In this document: piece by piece, positions 11,957-24,530 of the stretch
Position numbering within the stretch: the first letter of the stretch is position 1
How the letters are laid out: the number at the start of each line of letters is the position of its first letter
From: Emmonsiellopsis sp. PD_33
Lineage: Eukaryota > Ascomycota > Eurotiomycetes > Onygenales > Ajellomycetaceae
Direction: 5' to 3'
NCBI GenBank assembly: GCA_032988165.1
Contig: JANTQF010000083.1
Coordinates: 59,230-123,229 of the forward strand
DNA length: 64,000 bases
The notes under the pieces: model-generated
What the model was told of the DNA's origin: nothing
What the model saw: the letters and a program-made list of their open reading frames with translations, nothing else
Database searches by the model: none
Made by a program: the position numbers and the translations under genes

Positions 11957-12222
11957 AACGATCTTTTTACTTTATGACGGCGTCTATTTTGGTTCATTCT
12001 CTTCTTTTTGATAGACCGCTAGAAATTCTGCGTGAACGAAATCTGCAGGGGTTAATAAATAATAATGCCAACGCTTTTATGTCCAGGCTTTTATCCTTTA
12101 TAGGGCTTGATTAGATAACTCCGCCTCAAACCTTCATCCCTAGCCAATCCTAAAGCTACGCAGCGCCACCCTTGCTCCTCTCCTAAATTAAGGCTTGACC
12201 GGGTCCATTAAATAATATCGAC

Positions 12223-13438
12223 ATGCCCGACGCAAGCCAGTTCGAGCTCCACGCGCCCCCGCCGCCGCCTGCAGAACTCCAACGCGACGCGATCAAATTC
12301 CTACATCCTGGCTACCAAGAGCCCCGAAATAATCTCCTGTCTCTCCCCCGTGTTGATCGGGCACCGGCTTCTCACGCCTTTGGCGTTCACCATCGAACTG
12401 CCTTGGTCGCCTGCCAGATCATCGGGAATAACGCGTTTGGAACTGGTCGGCTCTGGCATGACAAAGATGGCCAGCAGCCTGTGACCATCCCGTTGGATGG
12501 AGTCCTGACCGATCCAAGTTATTATTTTCTCGTTGGCGCTGGGCCGAGTATGCAGACTCCTCTGTCTTCTCCCGAGTGACTGTTCTGATCCATTTCTACT
12601 AGGCAATTACCCCATTGTCCCCAGTTTCCAGGACTGGCAGTTCCCGCACGGTTGCATTCCGGATGCCTGGGGCCCGCTATCCGGATCTTCTGCACCCACC
12701 GGACGCTGTGGCATCACAAATTTCTCAATCTGCACTGAAGAAGCACATCTTGTCCCAAAGGAAGAAGAGATCTGGTTCTCCAGAAACGGGATGGACCAAT
12801 ATGGTACAGATCTAGGGGATATTAATGATTCAGCGAATCTCATTCTGCTTCGATCCGATATCCACAGGTCCTTCGACAACCGGTGGTTTGCGATAGTGCC
12901 GAAGGTTGCTGGGGGCGGAGGTTCACCTGAGACGGATACCGACCCACTCCATTATGTATCACACATACTTTCCAAAGGTGCCGCAGAATACTGGCCGACC
13001 TGCCACAACACCATGGTCCAAGGCCTTAGACCTGACTCCCATCCTTATCTCTTTGCTCGGTTCGCTTGGGCCATTCTCCGGCGTGTGAAGCCCTTCCTTA
13101 CAGCCGGCGTCCCTTGTAACGTTATCCGCCTTCAGGCGTCGAATCGCACTGAGGATATTGAGACTGTGTGGAACGCAGAACTTCTAACCGGGGCACAGCT
13201 CAAGTCCAGCTACAGCAGCGGGGGTTCGAGGGGCGCGGTACCCAAGAAGAGAAGATTGGAATCTGGTTCATTCGGAGAGAATGATGATCTTACAGAGTCT
13301 AGTGGGGATAGCGATGCCGGTATGGGCAACTACATATGGGATAATGTCATGGATGAGTGGGAAGCAAGAGGGCAGAGGAAACATCAGCAGATCTCCAGTG
13401 TGACGCCTCCAGAGATGATTCCAGAGGTACGGCTGTGA
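12223..13438 (+). CDS. HNH-endonuclease domain protein (fungal HNH_2 type)
   Basis: Exons 12223-12547 and 12603-13438 (55-nt intron, GTATGC to TACTAG) give 386 aa, joining VGAGPS to NYPIVPSFQDWQFPHG. The central region has the order expected of fungal HNH_2 proteins: CGITNFSICTEEAHLVP (the histidine of the first beta strand), then DINDSANLILLRSDIHRSFD with the conserved Asn and second His. The N-terminal 110 residues form the family's usual pro-rich start plus a beta-rich segment. The C-terminal 90 residues are Ser/Asp/Lys-rich and include KKRR, a possible nuclear signal. Such proteins are abundant in fungi and mostly uncharacterised; nuclease activity is inferred from the motif only. Confidence 0.85.
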
Positions 13439-14772
13439 ATGGCTATGGAGAGATAGCCGGGAATTGGTAACTAGTTAGTTTAGGAGAATAATGAAGATTC
13501 CAGAAGAGGGGTTACATCTCTGAATGAACATATATGCTTCAGTGAGAATTTTATGCCTTTAAATGGGCCCAGAATCTTCCACTACGTTTTTCACCGCGCT
13601 GAACCTGAATAGCAAGGAGGAGGTCTATGTTCACCATATATTTACTTGTGATGTGGCCTTACTACAGCTGCCCAACACTACCCTCTGCCATGCCATGCCA
13701 TTACATTCATTGTGCTTTTTCTATGTTATTTTCTTATTTTCTTGGAGATTTAATATCTTCTTTCTGATCATCAGCATGTGTTTTTACTATATATATAGGA
13801 TATTTTTTTAGTACCTTCATTAAGACTATTATGTATCTAATGAAAGAGCTTAAATAGCAGTGAAAACCCCTTACATTGATTGATCAAACAGGTCTCTCAT
13901 TCTCTCCTCACTATATTCTCATTATGATATACTATGTACTTCAGTAAGTCTGTAGTTAAAACTACTATCTTAACAAACACCTTGCCGTCTCTGCAATGCA
14001 AAAGCCAGCATCATATCCTCCCCATCATCCCCCCCAACCCCCAAGCGAGGGATACACTACAACTGGAATCCCCAGCTCCATTCACGTTGCCATCATCCCA
14101 TTCTCCAACGCATCCGTGGACCGCAGACTCGTCTCCACCTCCACTGCCACCTTGATGCTGAGGACCACGCAGGGTACTTTGTGGAGACTTCCAACCTCAC
14201 CTTGGTGACGTCATCATTGGCAAGGCTTCATCCCCCCCTTTTCTGCTCCAATACAATCGAGCTCCAACTACTGATCGTGATGTTCCACACCGTGAAAAAC
14301 AGGGTACGGAGTGAAGAAAATCAACGGACAGGACAGTCCTATCATTGATATTGCATAGACTCTCCGTAACTAGATATAATTTGAAACCCATCGCTTCAAA
14401 CAGTCACGAATTGCAAACGACCTTTCCAATACCGGTAAATGTGAGCCATTTGAATAGAAGAAAAGGGGTTTCGGTTTCGACCTCATCAAAGAAGGATCCG
14501 ACAGGGGTTTTGGAAATAAATGATTAAAAATAATTGACTTGTACGCGCATATCAGTGAAAGAGAATAGAAATGAGCTACGACGCTGATATAATAGAGACG
14601 AAAGGGGTAACTAATCGGATGAGAAGAGGGAAATGGCTTGGAATCAGAGCATAAGATCATCCTGCATGGCGTCCATGGGCACACGAGCGTTTATACATAA
14701 ATCATACGTAAATAGCATTAAATAAAAATTCGAGGTAGGAAATTCGCGCATACGAGACTGCGTAGCAGAATA
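13439..14772. other. Intergenic region between convergent genes
   Basis: No gene supported. The part 13690-13990 is AT-rich (ATTTTCTTATTTTC, ATATATATAGG), without the CpG-free character of the transposon blocks. The remainder holds only short frames without recognisable content. The 14690-14770 part is probably the 3' end of the kelch gene transcript. Confidence 0.5.
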
Positions 14773-17566
14773 TCATCGAGCTTCGTCGGGCCGGTTTCGA
14801 TCAGCAGGGTGCGTCTCTGGGCTCGGCAGATCTTCCGTAAAGCCGGACACATATCCGCGCCTTGGTGAACCCTGCTCTTCCGCTATCGATGCATTATTGA
14901 GCGTCAAGTTAAAGCCTGCACTTGAGATAGACGAGTGATGGCGACCATGGGTAGGCTGTTGGGGAGGAGAGTTTGGGTTAGGCTGTGGCGACGGCGGTTC
15001 GGGAGAAACAGGACTGATGAAGCTTGGTGTGTCGCTGACTACTCGGCCACGCGGTGAAGCAGGAGCAACATTATATTCCGTTGGCATCTCCAGAGGAGCC
15101 GAAACAGTTCCAGCTGGAAAACAAGTGAGCAAAATGCGCATGAAGATGGCAAATGTTTGAGAGTAAACGCATGAGTGAGAGGGAAATAAGTACCTTGCAT
15201 TTCGTGGACCTGGGTACCTGCAGCCTCTTGTGCGAGGGGTGGGGAGTAGACAACCCCTGAATTTGGATGTGCGGATGGCGCAGATTCACCAGCTTCGGAG
15301 TAACCAAGCGTAGATGTATGCTTGTCGTTGATGCCGATTTCAGTTGACGCGGTAGTCATGTGCGTTTTGTGGGTAGGCAAGCCCATTCCATACATCCATC
15401 CCATGATTCGATTCCTGTTGTCGCTGGATGGCCCCTCGCTTGGCGCGTACTTTCTATCTCGTCGTCGGCGCCACATCAGCCAGAGCACCGCCAGCCCCGT
15501 GATAAATATAAGACCCAAAACAACACCCAAAACAGGAGCCACCCATTTAGGAAGTCCAGAACCATTGCTCGGGGTGGTCGTCGAAGTGGGAGCTGGAGAG
15601 GTTGCGTTCTCGACGGGGTATGGGAAATATGTCTTGATAGGTTTGGTGTACTTCTTGCTAAACACGTCGCGTAAATCGTCGCTAACCCAGGACGAAGGGG
15701 AAGTGACTGTTGCGCCTCCTTTGCCGCTAGTTGAAGGTAAAGTGTCAGGATCTGTCAGAGAATGAGGAATGATAAATAAAGTAGGCTCGAGTACTTACTC
15801 CCCGCCAATTTTATCCATCACTAAGGCCGGCACTTCGTAATCGGCATACTCGGCTGGATGGTATGTATTTTGGAATTTCAAGGTATTTAGGTTGTAAACA
15901 CGGATGAGCTCTTTAAGAGGGACCTCGGCGCCCGAGTGCTGGCCACCTATGACAAGCATTTGGTCTGGAAATGGTTTGACACACTTGTGCCCTTGTCGAC
16001 CGAGCGCTGCATCTCCCTCATACGCACGGATCCATTCAAATGATGGCACCGAGAGTATGTAAACATCGTCGAAAGTGGCATTGTGTTGGGTATCTCCAAC
16101 AGAGCCACCATAAATATAGATGTTATGCGAACTACCATCCTGAGCGGTGGCCACAACGGAGCAAAAATTTGCTAGTTGTGGAGGATAATCCCCCGTGGTA
16201 TTTTGCATGTACCTAAGAATATTATTGGTAAATCCCATGACATGTTATGATATATCAGATGAATTCCAATACTCACCACTTGCGGGTGTCAATATCATAA
16301 ACGGGAACACTGCGCATAGCTTCTCGTCCTTGTTGTTCCTGTAAAATCAAGTCAGCACTGATATAAGAACAGCCATATAGCACACTATACTAGATTTCAA
16401 TAATACTTGCATTTTCCTTCCAGTTTTGTTTATTCAAAACGCGTTCGACGATATCTGAAGGGTGCGGCACACCACCTATAGCAATTAGAGCCCCTGACGG
16501 CGAAACAGGAATCCACACTAATTCCCCAGCAGCTCGGCCTGGGATATAATCTGGAATCGAGTCATTACTCCATTTTGGAAATAACATATCCGCCATGTCC
16601 ACAGAGATCAGTTTATCAGACGTGATATTGGGCCATTGTCCAGGACCACGATGCCTAATCTCGCCCCAGTTCTGTCCGTGATTTCCGCTGAAGTAGAACC
16701 CCTTATTCTCGCTAGGAACGGAGACTGAGGCGCCAGACGTAATATACCGCGTCACATCATTGTTGAGATCTTCGAAACGGTAGCCAGGTTCGAATGCGCT
16801 CTTCGCGGGGCCATACTGGTAGCGCTCGTACGATATTACTTTGTCCGCATCAAAAGAGGTTGGGGCGTCCGATGCAGGAATAAGACCCCTACAGAATTAG
16901 CTAACGGTGAAACAGGATGATGTAGTTTTGACATCTAAATCATACCCGTATAGATAGAATTTGTAATCATTTGCAAACATGGCTCCATAAACGATCTGAG
17001 GGGCAACATTGTTCACAGCACCTTCTGTGATGGGCAATCTTGTTAACAAGCCTGTTAAGTTGGTTTTGGTAGTGTCGAATGGGGCTGTAAGGTTTATCAT
17101 AAAGGTGTAGCCATCCGGGTCGACTACTTTTTGATTAGACATAAGAGTCGAAAACTGTAGAGGGTTCGGGTGGAAGTACCTTTGTTAAAAGGCGGGTCGA
17201 CGTCCCCATCCGAGTAACCACTAGAGGTACACCGTCAAATATATCCAGGGAATAACCGGACATAGAAGGTTGGAGTTACCCACCGCTGCTGCCACCGATA
17301 TCCACCGTCTAGGTAAATCTTGTCGCGTATTATGTTTGCTACACCGAAACATCAGTATAAATCCATTCATACCCAATAAAATCGTAGCCTGTCAAAGTTT
17401 CGCAAAACAGATTGTAGAAATAAGAGGACTAATTCCGATGAATGAAAGACCCACCCCGGAAGCCAGTCCAGGTCGATGTCGATGTATTGACTTGCGTTCT
17501 CTGGGCAACGACGCCTGACAGCAGACCGGAGAATATGGCCGCTGCGATTATCAACAAATGCGCCAT
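14773..17566 (-). CDS. Secreted/membrane kelch-repeat protein with C-terminal transmembrane segment
   Basis: I reconstruct nine exons (17566-17455, 17338-17284, 17220-17180, 17126-16946, 16888-16411, 16338-16277, 16212-15799, 15726-15194, 15113-14773), total 738 aa, all phases consistent. The N-terminus MAHLLIIAAAIFSGLLSGVVAQ is a signal peptide (residues 1-21). Kelch blades follow, seen as KIYLDGGY, FYLYGG, MLVIGG and NIYIYGG with nearby Trp/Tyr residues, so the ectodomain is probably a beta-propeller. One transmembrane helix (about 508-530, WVAPVLGVVLGLIFITGL) is followed by WRRRRDRK, then a long Pro/Ser-rich cytosolic tail ending in DRNRPDEAR. The layout matches fungal wall- or polarity-associated kelch receptors. 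Intron 5 begins GCAAGT instead of GT (see findings). Ligand and role are unknown. The smallest exons (55 and 41 nt) are the least secure. Confidence 0.82.
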
Positions 17567-19419
17567 AATGTTACGCGAGCCCCAGTGACAGTAGGAAGTA
17601 GGAGTCTCGAAGATGGTTTCGGTTGAAGATCAACGAGGGCGCGATTTATCTAAGCTACACTAGGAAAAGGTCATGTCCTTCTGGGTGTGTAGAAATTCCT
17701 GGACTGCCAAAACTGATTTGGCGTGGACGGAGTAACATAAGAGCTTCGGAGCGTGACAGCTTTTTGCGTTCGCAGATTTAATATATGCTTATTCGGTTGG
17801 TATCCTTTTGGTTCAACTGATCTCAAAATCTTCGTGAAATAAAAATCAGGTGAATGCCGGAATGTTGCGCGGGAACAAATACCGTAGATGCGGGACAGTG
17901 GCGCAGAAAACGGGAAGAAAGGATGCTGGAGCCTGGGGTCAGGTTTGACTGAAAGAGAAGAACGCACGGATACAAACCAGCCAACCTGTAGCAGGTAGCA
18001 AGCCAGCGGGTGGCCCGTTATTTGGGTGCCGAGAGGGACTTGAAAAAATAATCTTGAGAAAAGCCAGACAGACGACCGAGTCGGGAATGTCGAGAGCACA
18101 GGAAATCCTTGGCCTGCACTTGTCGGTGGAAAATAAGATGGCAACGATGGAAGGTTCTCTCCGTTCGCCCTAATCAGGCTTCGATTTTTGAGGGGAGGGA
18201 TATATATAGACAGAGATTCTCATAGGCTACTAGCAGCCATCAGCCATCATGGGTCGTTTTTGTCAAGTTGCGGCTTGCCCCAGCGATCTTCTGAAATCCG
18301 AAAGATCTTTCAAGTTGAAAAGCAACGGCTGCAGGCACACACTACATGGTGCCATGGTATTATTTAAATTAGCACCAAAGATCCCTTTGGTATTTGATGA
18401 AACTTTTTCCAATAGTGCTCAAGGGCACTGGACATACTCCGTACAGCACTCACTCCATAATACCAAGGCCACAGTGTCAGCCCATTCCCCACTTGACATG
18501 GAGACAATTGTTATGTCACTCGATTCCATCAGCCATCCTCTCTATTCATGAATTGGTATCTTCGTCACAAAGCCGGCATTACTTATTTTCATCCCGCTCA
18601 GATTGCTGGCATTCGGCGAAGGTGGTGCAGGCAGGATGGTTTGAGGGCCTGGTCTGGAGAGTTAACAGCCGGTGACCCCCAGGAGAACAGCCTGGTATGT
18701 AACTAACTACTCCGTACCAGAGGAGGCAATGCGGCGCAACTTGGGATCAGTACCAAAGTGGCTGGTTTGCATGGGAAACGGACAAAGAAAATCAACCATC
18801 ATTTCGCTCAGCCCGTGGAAAGCGGACCGTCGCCCAGCAGCCTTGAAAGTCATTCCCACGCGTTGCTGAAAAGCTAAAACACGGACTCCCGCCAGTGCCA
18901 TACCTGATCTGGATACTTGGGAACATTCAGCATTCATGAGTCAGTAGCTGAAAACATCCGCTGTGGACAAGTATGAGGCTGATTGCAGCCGCATGCAGGG
19001 AAGGGCTGGCAGGAAATGCATGTCATTGCTGGGATTGCAGGCTTCAGGTAGTATTGAGAACACCAGCCCGCTCCAACTCAACCGTCAATACGGGGTCGCA
19101 TTGGCTTGTGCGGAGCGGGGAACTGGGTTCTGGGCCACGACTTTCTTCCATGTCTCCGTGACAAGATGAATGACAAAAACGCGTGGGCTTTGGAGTGTGC
19201 GTTGCCATTTGGCCTGGGTGTTGGTGACATTGACATGCGCGACTGTGTCGATCGACTGGAGTCTGGAGGGAATGTATTTCTGGACGAGGGACGAGCGCAG
19301 CACACAGCGAATACATCCATGTACAGAGTCTGCGCAGCCATGCATGGATGGAGGTTGGGATTGGCAGCCGAGGGAGGGGTAAATCCTTAGCAGTGGTAAG
19401 CACTGAGGATGATGCGGCT
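17567..19419. other. Gene-poor interval upstream of the kelch gene, up to the LTR element
   Basis: No gene is supported. A 157-codon minus frame (17671-18144) and overlapping frames near 19044-19403 on both strands lack recognisable domains. TATATATA occurs near 18200. The base composition is ordinary and CpG-containing up to about 19415, just before the transposon. Confidence 0.5.
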
Positions 19420-19424
19420 CTTTC

Positions 19425-19735
19425 TATGAGAGATCATAGCATAGGTAGGTAAAAGAAAAGAGGAGATGTTCAATTGATTCCACTATCTAAGAGGGTGAAT
19501 TTCACTGCTATTTATAATTCCTCAGCACATGATAGCTGGAGATCACAAAAATGAGAAAACCTAGCAAAATAGGTGTAGAAAATCACTAAAATGATCAGAA
19601 GATATTACTATATGAGAAAAACAGAGAAAAAATCTATATATCTAAAAATGAAAGACAGTGAGTATGAGGATTAAATGTGTGTAATCCTTTAGAGATCTGA
19701 GTATTCAATAGTATGCTACCCCCTGTATTCTCACA
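19425..19735 (-). repeat. 3' LTR of the copia element (left copy)
   Basis: 311 bp. The plus strand starts TATGAGAG and ends TATTCTCACA, so the minus reading begins TGTGAGAATA. The left terminus is best explained as a TGTGAG/CTCACA inverted repeat in which one G has become A. It aligns along its whole length with 24531-24841, and the differences I noted are transitions. Confidence 0.93.
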
Positions 19736-19752
19736 TACTCCCTTACTGAATA
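19736..19752 (-). other. Polypurine tract of the copia element
   Basis: On the minus strand the bases just before the left LTR read CAGTAAGGGAGTA, a purine-rich run (AAGGGAG) in the place where plus-strand synthesis of an LTR element is primed. It is short and slightly altered, consistent with decay. Confidence 0.65.
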
Positions 19753-22700
19753 GACTGTTTGTAGGTGTATGTAGGTTATTTTAGTAGCTTCTTACTAATA
19801 TTAATGAGATTAATGAGTTGTAGGAACTTCTTATAGCTAATATAAGAAAATGATTTAATGAAATTATCTATAGATATCTCTTTTATAAATATTTAAAGTA
19901 TCTATAGATGCTCTTTTTGAACCTCCTGATAGAGCTAGTAGTTATAAATATTAATATAGTGAAGCTTTATTGATAATTAGAGTGAAAAATTTATGAGTAA
20001 ATAGATTATCTGGGTATTATTATTTTGAATTATAATTTTGCACTGGGGGTTAAATTCCATTTGATTGAAGACTTATTTTCATTAGTATGCTTCTTTAATA
20101 GTAGTAGATATAGCTAAAAGCTCTGATTCAGTGAAAGAGATACTAATAATCTATTATTTTGAAGACTTTCAGTTAAAAATGCTTTCAAACAGGGTAAACA
20201 TCATTTCTTAGATACTTATTTGAGTAGTGAGTTTGTCTGCAAATACCACATCTATATATATTTTAAATACTGGTTTGTCTGAATCTGGTAGTGAGATGCT
20301 ATATTTAATTGCTAGATTTTGATGTTAAAAGATATAGGCAATGAGATAGTCTATCATATCTCTATGCTAAGAGCTAGAGTTAATCATTTAATCTGTCATA
20401 ATGCCTGCAGTGTATGTGAGGTTAAAGTAAGTACCTACTGCAGAGTAGAGAGTGGATCTGATGTGATACTAATAAGTAAATAATTTTTAGGGGGAAGTAG
20501 AACTTTTATAAGAGAGTATTAACTTAAGGGATAATAATATGTAATAATATCTATAACTTATGAGGTTAAATTTATATACTATTTTAACTATATAGCTATC
20601 TTAATATAATCATAATTTATTAGTGATGTGATCTCTGAGTACTTAAATTCCTAAAAACCAGATTAATTCTTCTATATCCTATAGTTTGTAATGTGCCTGC
20701 AGATTACAGTAGAGGTCTAAAAACATCTATTTATTCTATTTATAATATAATATAATGATGTCATTGATGTAGAAGAACACTGTAAGGTAGATATTTATAT
20801 AGAGATATAACTTCTTAGATATTTTTTTAAGTCTAAATTCTTTCAGAGTGTTTCTTAATTTCTTATTCTATAAGAAGAGAGATTCTGAGAGTTTATAGAG
20901 AACTCTATGAAGAAGTAATTAATTTCTAAGATTATTATATCTAGCTGATAGTTAAATGTAAACCTAAGATTTTATCCTAATATTTAGAAAGATATTAATA
21001 GCATCAAATTGATGTGCTTCTAAATTAAAGGTAGCTATAATAGCCATTAGAAGGTAGAATACTTTTAATATGAGAGTTGAAGACCTAGTCTCTAAGGTCT
21101 CATTTTCCTATAGATTTCCTCTAATAATAAGATAAATTTTAAATTTCATAATATATCTATCTATATTATATTTATAGGTAAACACCTACATTAATGATAG
21201 AGTTTTATGAATGTTATCTGAGATCTTTTCTAGAGACTAGCAACTCTTTTCTTTAAGAGTTTTATACTTAAGATTTATAGTAGTATACTATTTGTCTTGA
21301 AAATAATGTTTGAGAGCTTCTTTCTAACCTTATAAAAGAAGTAACAAGAGATTGCAGTGTAAGTAGTTGAGTGCAGATTAATTCATAATAGCTATAGTAA
21401 ATATTGAATAAAATCTAGAAAAGTAGTTAAGAAAGTAGAGAGTAGCCATATAATCTATAGAATAATTTATATTTGATTTTTGAGATCTATATCTACTAAT
21501 GATGTTTTTATTAGTTATATTATTATAAATTTTCCTATTAAAATCACTATCCTGCCCATTTTAAGTTGATGTTGATGTTGCCTATTCTATCATATTAAAG
21601 AGTTAAATATCTGAATTGTTAATAACTTGAAATCTGCTGACTAGTTATGTAGCTCTGAGAATTAGAGGATTTTATATAGAAGTTAGCTCTAAGATTAGTA
21701 GTAATTATAAAGAAGGCTCTGATGTTTATTTTAAAGCTTTTAGAATTATTATAGTGAAATGTGAAGAGAGATTAGAGAGAGTAAAAATCAGTATTTTCTT
21801 ATCTGACTCTTCATTTGAGATTTCTTTGATTTTAAACCTTACATTTTTCTGAATATTTAGAGGAGGCAAAAGATCTTCTAGTATTAAAAATATTAGTAAC
21901 ATCTATTTAGACATATTATCAGGGTTAAAGAAGGTATTTTTGTTAAAGATAATATCTCTGAATTTAATAACTCTATGTTCTTATGGAAGCCAGATATGGA
22001 AAATGTTTATTAAGGTATATCTAATAAGATAATTAATTTTTACTCTAGATGCTATTTTTTGTAGTTTTAAGATTATTTTATTAAGAATGTATGCTTAGCA
22101 TCTATATATATAAAGATGACTAAGATCTAAGATTCTGATGTGACTGAGGAATTTATTAAGAACCTACAGAAAGATATTTTAGTGTAATTAATGTGTAGGT
22201 ATTTAATTTATAAGATAAATTACTATCTAATAGGTCTCTAGCTAGAGATCTTCTGAAAGATTTACTATTATATTAATTATTTATATTATTATAGTAATCA
22301 TACCCTCTGAGTATTCTGTGGGGCTGTTTTGCTCTAGTGTGTGAGAAAGTAAATGTTTAATACTGAGTCTAATTACTTTTACCCAGTTAGTAAAGATTTT
22401 TATCAGGGAGATCTCCCTATCTATATGAAATCTTAAGATTTTAAGGCTGTATTACACTTTGACTTCCTTAATAATTATTTGAATGAATATGAAGCTTTTA
22501 ACCTTTTAAATGAAATTCTGGGTGTGATTAAGGTGTGTGTATGATTCCCAGGTATGAGTTAGATAGTGAGATTTATTGTAGACTTCTACTATTTAGATGA
22601 GATCAAAATGAATAACTGTAAATAGATGATCTCCTCTATCTATAGGTTTTTGTGAGATTAATTTATATGCTTTTCTAGGGCTATAGATATCACAATTAAC

Positions 22701-24514
22701 TATTTATAGGCCCTTTATCAAGCTATTATCTATAATGATAGAAGATAGATATTCTAATGCTTCTAATCTAGAGTAGCCTAGATGTTTGTGCTAGAGATTT
22801 ACTGCTACTAGAATGGCAGGCTGGGGTAATATTTAATAGATATATACTGTGCTGAATACTAGTAGAGGATTATATTTAAAAATGAATTTCTCATAATAAT
22901 ACTCTAGAATGAAATGAATGTTTTCTTTACTATTAATTAATATATTTTAGAGTTTATCTATTCTAATATTTTGTTGGTTAAAGAAAGATGCAGCTGCAAT
23001 ATTAATGAAAAAGATTGGAATATAGGTGATATTAAATAGGATGTAAAAATATCTATCTTTTGATGTTAGTAAGTAAATAAGAATGTTACTATAGTTAAGA
23101 ATTAGAACTAGAGTATTACTAGCCTATAGAGACTTATTTTTAATAGGATGAAAATTTTGGAAATATTTTAAATCATTATAAACATGCTAATTTACTCTAT
23201 TATTATATATAAAGTTATTTTTCAGTGAGTACTGTTTCTCTTTGCAATTTTCAGCACTAAAAATAATTATAATGATGGTAAAGGTACTGTTAAAGATTAA
23301 AGAGGTATTTTATTACTAAGTAGTTATTTTTAGAATGTTAATGCTATTTATAGTGTTAGTTTTCTTTAAGATCTTAGACTCTGACTTTTCATTTTTTTTT
23401 TTGTGTACTTCTAAATTTTAGAGATAAGAGTCTCTATATTTTTATTTTTAATTATCTTTTAGACTTTCTCCTCTATAATAGCATTTAGTGTGAAATTCTT
23501 GAGATAATTCTTAGGGATGAGGTAGTAGCATTCTGCATATTAATAGTTGAGACTGTAGAGACATGAAGAGGGTGAAGTTTTTAAATAATCTTTAAGTAAA
23601 TTTACCTGTAAATTTGATTGAGTATTCTGAGGTTTTCTAGTAGTATTCCCCTAATATATAGTAAAATTTGCTGATATGGTTATAATGAGCTTTTTAATGT
23701 TGAAGATCTGCAGATTATCATAAAATCTCTTAATAAGATTTTTAATGAAGATTATAGGTTTTTCTATCTTTTCTTATTTATTAATTGAGTATTATTGAAT
23801 GTTACTTCATTGTAGATCCACTATTTACATGGCTTCAAGAAATTTAAAGATACTAGAATGAGTATTTTTGTAGTCATTAATATTATATTTAACTATCTTT
23901 TTATATGCTGTCATCTACTGTTTAACCCAGTTAAAAATGTTTTCATTCTTAAGGTCTTAAAATAGCTTTATGTATTTAATACTTACCTCAACCTTCCTCA
24001 GATAGATAGTTGAAGCTTTTTTAGATTTGAGAATTTAAATCATTTTCTGTGAATTCTTTATATTTTTAATAGAGAGCTGAGTCTCTACTGTTATATAATT
24101 TAGAATATATAATTTTATATTAAATAGAGATTTTTAGTATTTCTTATACTTCTTCTCATGCTTATTATGAATCTATAGAGTATAATTTCTTTCCTCAAGT
24201 AGAGTATTCTTATCCTCTATGAATAATTTAAGGCATTTAGGGGGGATAGGGGGGTCTGCATCAGAATCCATATATTCTTTGAAATTAATAAATTGAGTAT
24301 AGAATAAGATGTTCTCATACTACTAGTCCTAATTCTTAATGTTGCTGAGGACTATGTTGATGCTTTTAATAGCTATAATGTTTAAATAATATAGAAATAG
24401 AAAAAAAGAAGAGTATTTTAAGGAGATCTGAGATAATCTTAAGAAAATAGAAGTATATTTCTAAGAGATAGTGAAAAGATTAAAGATAATTTACTAGAGC
24501 TATCTAGAAGACAT
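19750..24514 (-). pseudogene. Decayed copia gag-pol
   Basis: No intact frame remains. On the minus strand at about 20760-20790 the frame reads TVFFYINDIIIL, the active-site region of copia reverse transcriptase; the family has YVDD where this copy has YIND (20771-20760), a change explained by G-to-A mutation that destroys a catalytic aspartate. At 20137-20089 the frame reads FTESELLAISTT, like the copia RNase H block. Stops are frequent in all frames. Gag and integrase should lie between about 21.5 and 24.5 kb but I could not delimit them. Confidence 0.8.
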
Positions 24515-24530
24515 CTACTGGGCTCATAAC
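24515..24530 (-). other. Primer-binding site for half-molecule initiator tRNA-Met
   Basis: The plus strand reads CTACTGGGCTCATAAC directly next to the LTR. TGGGCTCATAAC is the anticodon stem-loop text of eukaryotic initiator tRNA-Met (anticodon CAT). The complementary minus strand would therefore pair with the 3' end of a tRNA half cut in the anticodon loop, the priming mode known from Drosophila copia. This fixes the element's orientation. Confidence 0.8.

Noticed and set aside
17671..18144. 157-codon minus-strand frame upstream of the kelch gene
   Set aside because: No recognisable domain, no promoter or splice support, and in the upstream region of the kelch gene; probably chance.
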